Below are positions 60,201 through 64,000 of a DNA stretch of 64,000 nucleotides, piece by piece. The stretch comes from Saururus chinensis (lineage: Eukaryota > Streptophyta > Magnoliopsida > Piperales > Saururaceae): the NCBI GenBank assembly GCA_035235625.1, contig CP141143.1, positions 44,811,178-44,875,177 of the forward strand, in the 5' to 3' direction. The translations under genes were made by a program, and so were the position numbers. The notes beneath the pieces were generated by a model, which was not told the DNA's origin, made no database searches, and saw only the letters and a list, made by a program, of their open reading frames with translations. How positions within the stretch are numbered: the stretch's first letter is position 1; each line of letters begins with the position of its first letter.

Positions 60201-63200
60201 TTTGATTAAGTTATATCTTTTTAATCAATTAAAACCGAAGTTCATTAAGAATGTACATAAATCTTTATATCATTTAAAATTTAAATAGACCTCCCATTCA
60301 TTTGTTACATTCGTAATAACGATTCAAATAGACAAAGTGATACCATAATTTAATCTTACTTCCTTAACTAATATGATTTTATTTGTTCCACTAGATATAG
60401 AACAAAGCTGACATGAATGTGTATTTAATTATTTTAAATAAATACATATTAACGATGAACTAATCAGACTACAAATCGTTATATCATTTTAATATATATA
60501 GAACAAAGTACAAAAGCTCGAAACAAATGTGTATTTAATTGTTTTAAATAAATATATACTCATTTTCTAAGTTCGTAAGAATGAATTAAATGCACTAAAA
60601 GACAAACCAATCAGACAACTCTTGTGATGTTATATCCTTTTAATTGATGAAAACTGAAGTTCAGTAAGAATGTGCATAAATCCCTATATTGTTTACAATT
60701 TAAAGAGGCCTACCATTCATTTGTTACGTTCGTAATATCGAATCAAATGGGTAAAGTGATACCACAATTTGACCGCTCTTCCGTAACTTGTATGATTTCA
60801 TTCACTTAACTAGATTTAGAACAAAGCACCAAAGCCCGTCATGAATGTGTATTAAATTGTTTAAAATAAATACATACTTATTTGTTATGTTCGTAAGAAT
60901 AAATTAAACGCATTAAACGACAAACAAATTCGACCACTTTTGGTGAAATTATATCCTTTCAATCGATTAATACCAAAGTTTGATAAGAATGTACACAAAT
61001 CATTATATCATTTAAAGCTTCAAGCGACCTGCCACTCATTTGTTATGTTCCTAATGATGAATCAAATTAACAATGTGATTTTACAATTAACTTATATGAT
61101 TTCATTCGTTGAACTTGATATAGAACAAATCACCAAAGCTTATAACGAATGTATTTGTAATTATTTGAAATAAATACATACTCATATACTATGTTAATAA
61201 GAATGAATCAAATGCACTAAATATGAATGAATCAAACCACTTTGGGTCATGTTATATCCTATTAATCGATAAAAATGAAGTTTGTTAAGAGTGTGTACAA
61301 ATCGTTATATTGTTTAAAGTTTAAAGAGCCCTCCCATTTATTTATGTTTATAATAATGAATCAAATGGACAAACTGATACCACAATTTGACCGTTCTTCC
61401 TTAACGTATATGATTTCATTCACTTAACTAGATTTACAATAAATCGCTAAAGCTAGTCATGAATGTGTATTTAAATATTTAAAATAAATACGTACTCATA
61501 TGTTAAGTTTGTAAGAATGAATCTAATGCACAAAATGACGAACAAGTAGGACCAATGTTTGTCAAATTATATCATTTTAATAAATTAAAACTGAAGTTGT
61601 AAGAATGTGCACAAATTTTTATACCATTTGAAGTTTATAGAACCCTCTCATTTAGTTGTTACATTTGTAATAACAAATGAAATGAACAAAGTGATACCAC
61701 AAATTGACCATTCTTCTTTTTCTTATATTATATTATTTGCTTGACTAGACTTAAAACAAAGCACCAAACCATGAAACGAATGTGCATTTAATTGTTTAAA
61801 ATAAATACATACTCATTTTCTAAGTTTGTAAGAATGAATTAAATGCACTAAATGACAAACCAATTAGATGACTTTTGGTGAAGTTATATCCTTTTAATTT
61901 TTCAAAACCGAAGTTCTGTAAGAATGTGCACAAATCCTTATATCGTTTACAATTTAAAGATGACTATCATTAATTTGTTACATTTCTAATAACGAATCAA
62001 ATGGACAAAGTGGTACAACAATTTGACTATTCTTCTGTAACTTATATGATTTTATTCGGTTGACAAGATTTAGAACAATGTACCAACTCATCACAAATGT
62101 GTATTTAATTATTTTTCAATAAATACATACTCATTTGTTAAGATTGTAAGAATGAATAAAACACACTAAACGAAGAACCTATCGGACCACTTTTTGTGAT
62201 ATTATATCTTTTTAATCGATTAAAACTAAAGTTTGTAAAGAATGTGGACATTCCTTATCTCATTTAAAGTTTAAAGACCTCCCAATCATTTTTTACGTTT
62301 GTAATAATGAATTAAATGGACAAAATGATACAACAATTCGACTGTTCTTCCTTAACCTATATGTTTTAAATAAATATGTTTACTTATATGTTTTAAATAA
62401 ATATGTTTACTTATATGTTTTAAATAAATATGTACTCATTTGCAAAGTTCATAAGAATAAATCAAATGCACTTAACGATGCAATAATCAGACCACTATTT
62501 TTGTCAAGTTATTTAATTTTAATAGATTAAAACAGAAATTCATTAAGAATATACACAGATCTTTTAATCATATAAAGTTTAAAGAGACTTCCAATTCATT
62601 TGTTACGTTCATAATAACGAATCAAATTGAAAAAGTAAAACAACAATTTGACCATTCTCCCTTACCTAATATGATTTCATTTGCTTAACTAAAAATAAAA
62701 AAATACTAAAGCTCATCACGAATGTATATTTACATTGTTTGAAATTAAGACGTACTCATTTTTCTAAGTTTTTAATAATAAATCAAATGTACTAAATGAC
62801 GAATGAATCAAACCACTTTTGGTCAAGTTATATCATTTTAATCGATTAAAACTGAAGTTCGTTAAGAATGTGATTAAATTGTTATATCATTTAAAGTTTA
62901 AAGAGCACTCTCATTCATTTGATACATTCATAATAAAGAATAAAATAGACAAAGTGATACCACAATTTCACCGTTCTTCTGTAACTTATATGATATCATT
63001 CACTTGACTAGAGTTAGAAAAAGGCACCAAAGCTCGACAAGAATGTGTAGTTACCTGCTTTAAATAAATACATACTTATTTGCTAAATTCATCAAAATGA
63101 ATTAAACGCACAATATGACGAACCCATTGGACAAAACCGAAGTTTGTTAAAAATGTACAAAAATCGTTTTATCATTTAAAGTTTAAAGAGACCTCTTATT

Positions 63201-64000
63201 CATTTGTTAAGTTTATAATAACGAATCAAATGGACAAAGTGATACCATAATTTAGCCATTCTTCTATAACTTATATGATTTCATTCGCATAACTAGACTT
63301 AGAACAAAGCACGAAAGCTTGTCATGAATGTGTATTAAATTATTTTAATATGTTAAGATCATAAGTATAAATCAAATGCACTAAAAAATAAACAAATCAA
63401 ATCACTTTTGGTCAACTTATAACCTTTGAATCATTTAAAGGCGAAGTTCGTTAAGAATGTACACAAATCTTTATATCATTTATAGTTTAAAGCGACCTCC
63501 CATTCATTTGTTACACTCATAATAACAAATCAAATTGAAAAAGTGACACCACAATTTGACCATTCTTCCTTAACTTATATGATTTCATTCACTTAACCTA
63601 ATATAGAACAAAGTACCAAAGCTCATCAAGTATGTGTATTTAATTATTTGAAATAAATACATACTCATATACTAAGTTTATAAGAATATATCGAACGCAC
63701 TAAATACGAACTAATCGGACCACTTATGGTCATGTTATAACCTTTTAATCAATAAAAACCAAAAATCTTTAAGAATGTGCACAAATTCTTATATCGTTTA
63801 AAGTTTAAAAGGCCCTCCCATTCATTTATGTTCGTAATAATAAATCAAATATACATACTTATACTATAATTTGACCGTTCTTCCATAACTTATATGATTT
63901 TATTCCCTTAACTAGATTAACATATCGCTTAAGGTAGTCATGAATATGTATAGAAGAAATATTTTAAATAAATGCATGCTCATTTGCTAAGCTTGTAAAA
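57266..64000 (-). repeat. 315-bp satellite array, block 8, inverted
   Basis: About 21 monomers, all in reverse: the plus strand now reads ACCAATCAGACCACTTTTGG, CCTTTTAATCGATTAAAA, GTTAAGAATGTGCACAAATC and CCTCCCATTCATTTGTTAC. The array runs off the window end. A short tandem triplet lies at 62359-62437. No genes are seen. Confidence 0.95.
62359..62437. repeat. 27-bp tandem triplet within a satellite monomer
   Basis: TATATGTTTTAAATAAATAT followed by GTTTACT is repeated nearly three times, identically by eye. It is a local expansion, probably recent. Confidence 0.9.

Overview
This is nuclear DNA from a flowering plant, from a gene-poor, AT-rich heterochromatic (pericentromere-like) block. The evidence is a long satellite array, nested LTR retrotransposons with plant-type primer sites (tRNA-Asp), a Mutator-like (MULE) DNA transposon that carries a plant mobile domain gene with GT-AG introns, and a fragment of a plant-type beta-carbonic anhydrase. 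I see no intact host gene, no RNA gene and nothing bacterial. The species cannot be told from the window.

Layout. 1-3631: end of a Ty3/gypsy chromovirus (Tekay/Del type) on the minus strand, with a long LTR holding a 1.2-kb tandem duplication, a polypurine tract and integrase remains. 3632-4630: rearranged fragment of a second LTR family (here 'family B') with an inverted duplication. 4631-6646: remains of an Athila-like Ty3/gypsy element (LTR, tRNA-Asp primer site, gag). From 6647 to the end about half of the window (about 32 kb, roughly 100 monomers) is one satellite of about 315 bp per monomer, head to tail, with one orientation switch near 57265. The satellite is interrupted by a family B solo LTR (15953-17623), a short solo LTR (20408-20776), a large Athila-like element (21113-32377) whose 3' LTR holds another family B LTR (27277-31211), the MULE (about 37289-44147), a retroelement scrap (44148-44442), a third family B LTR (48647-52189) and a composite scrap (53329-54217).

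History. The satellite is oldest and the elements inserted into it, several leaving clean 5-bp target duplications. The family B copy at 27277-31211 is younger than the Athila-like element that hosts it. It also carries, downstream of a TATA box and in the same sense, a beta-carbonic anhydrase gene fragment absent from the other copies seen.

Most notable items: the MULE with long hairpin-rich inverted repeats and two genes in tandem (transposase, plant mobile domain); the captured carbonic anhydrase fragment; a 16-bp perfect palindrome in the satellite consensus; three independent LTR insertions in the same ~20-bp segment of the monomer; and local higher-order structure in an otherwise degenerate array.
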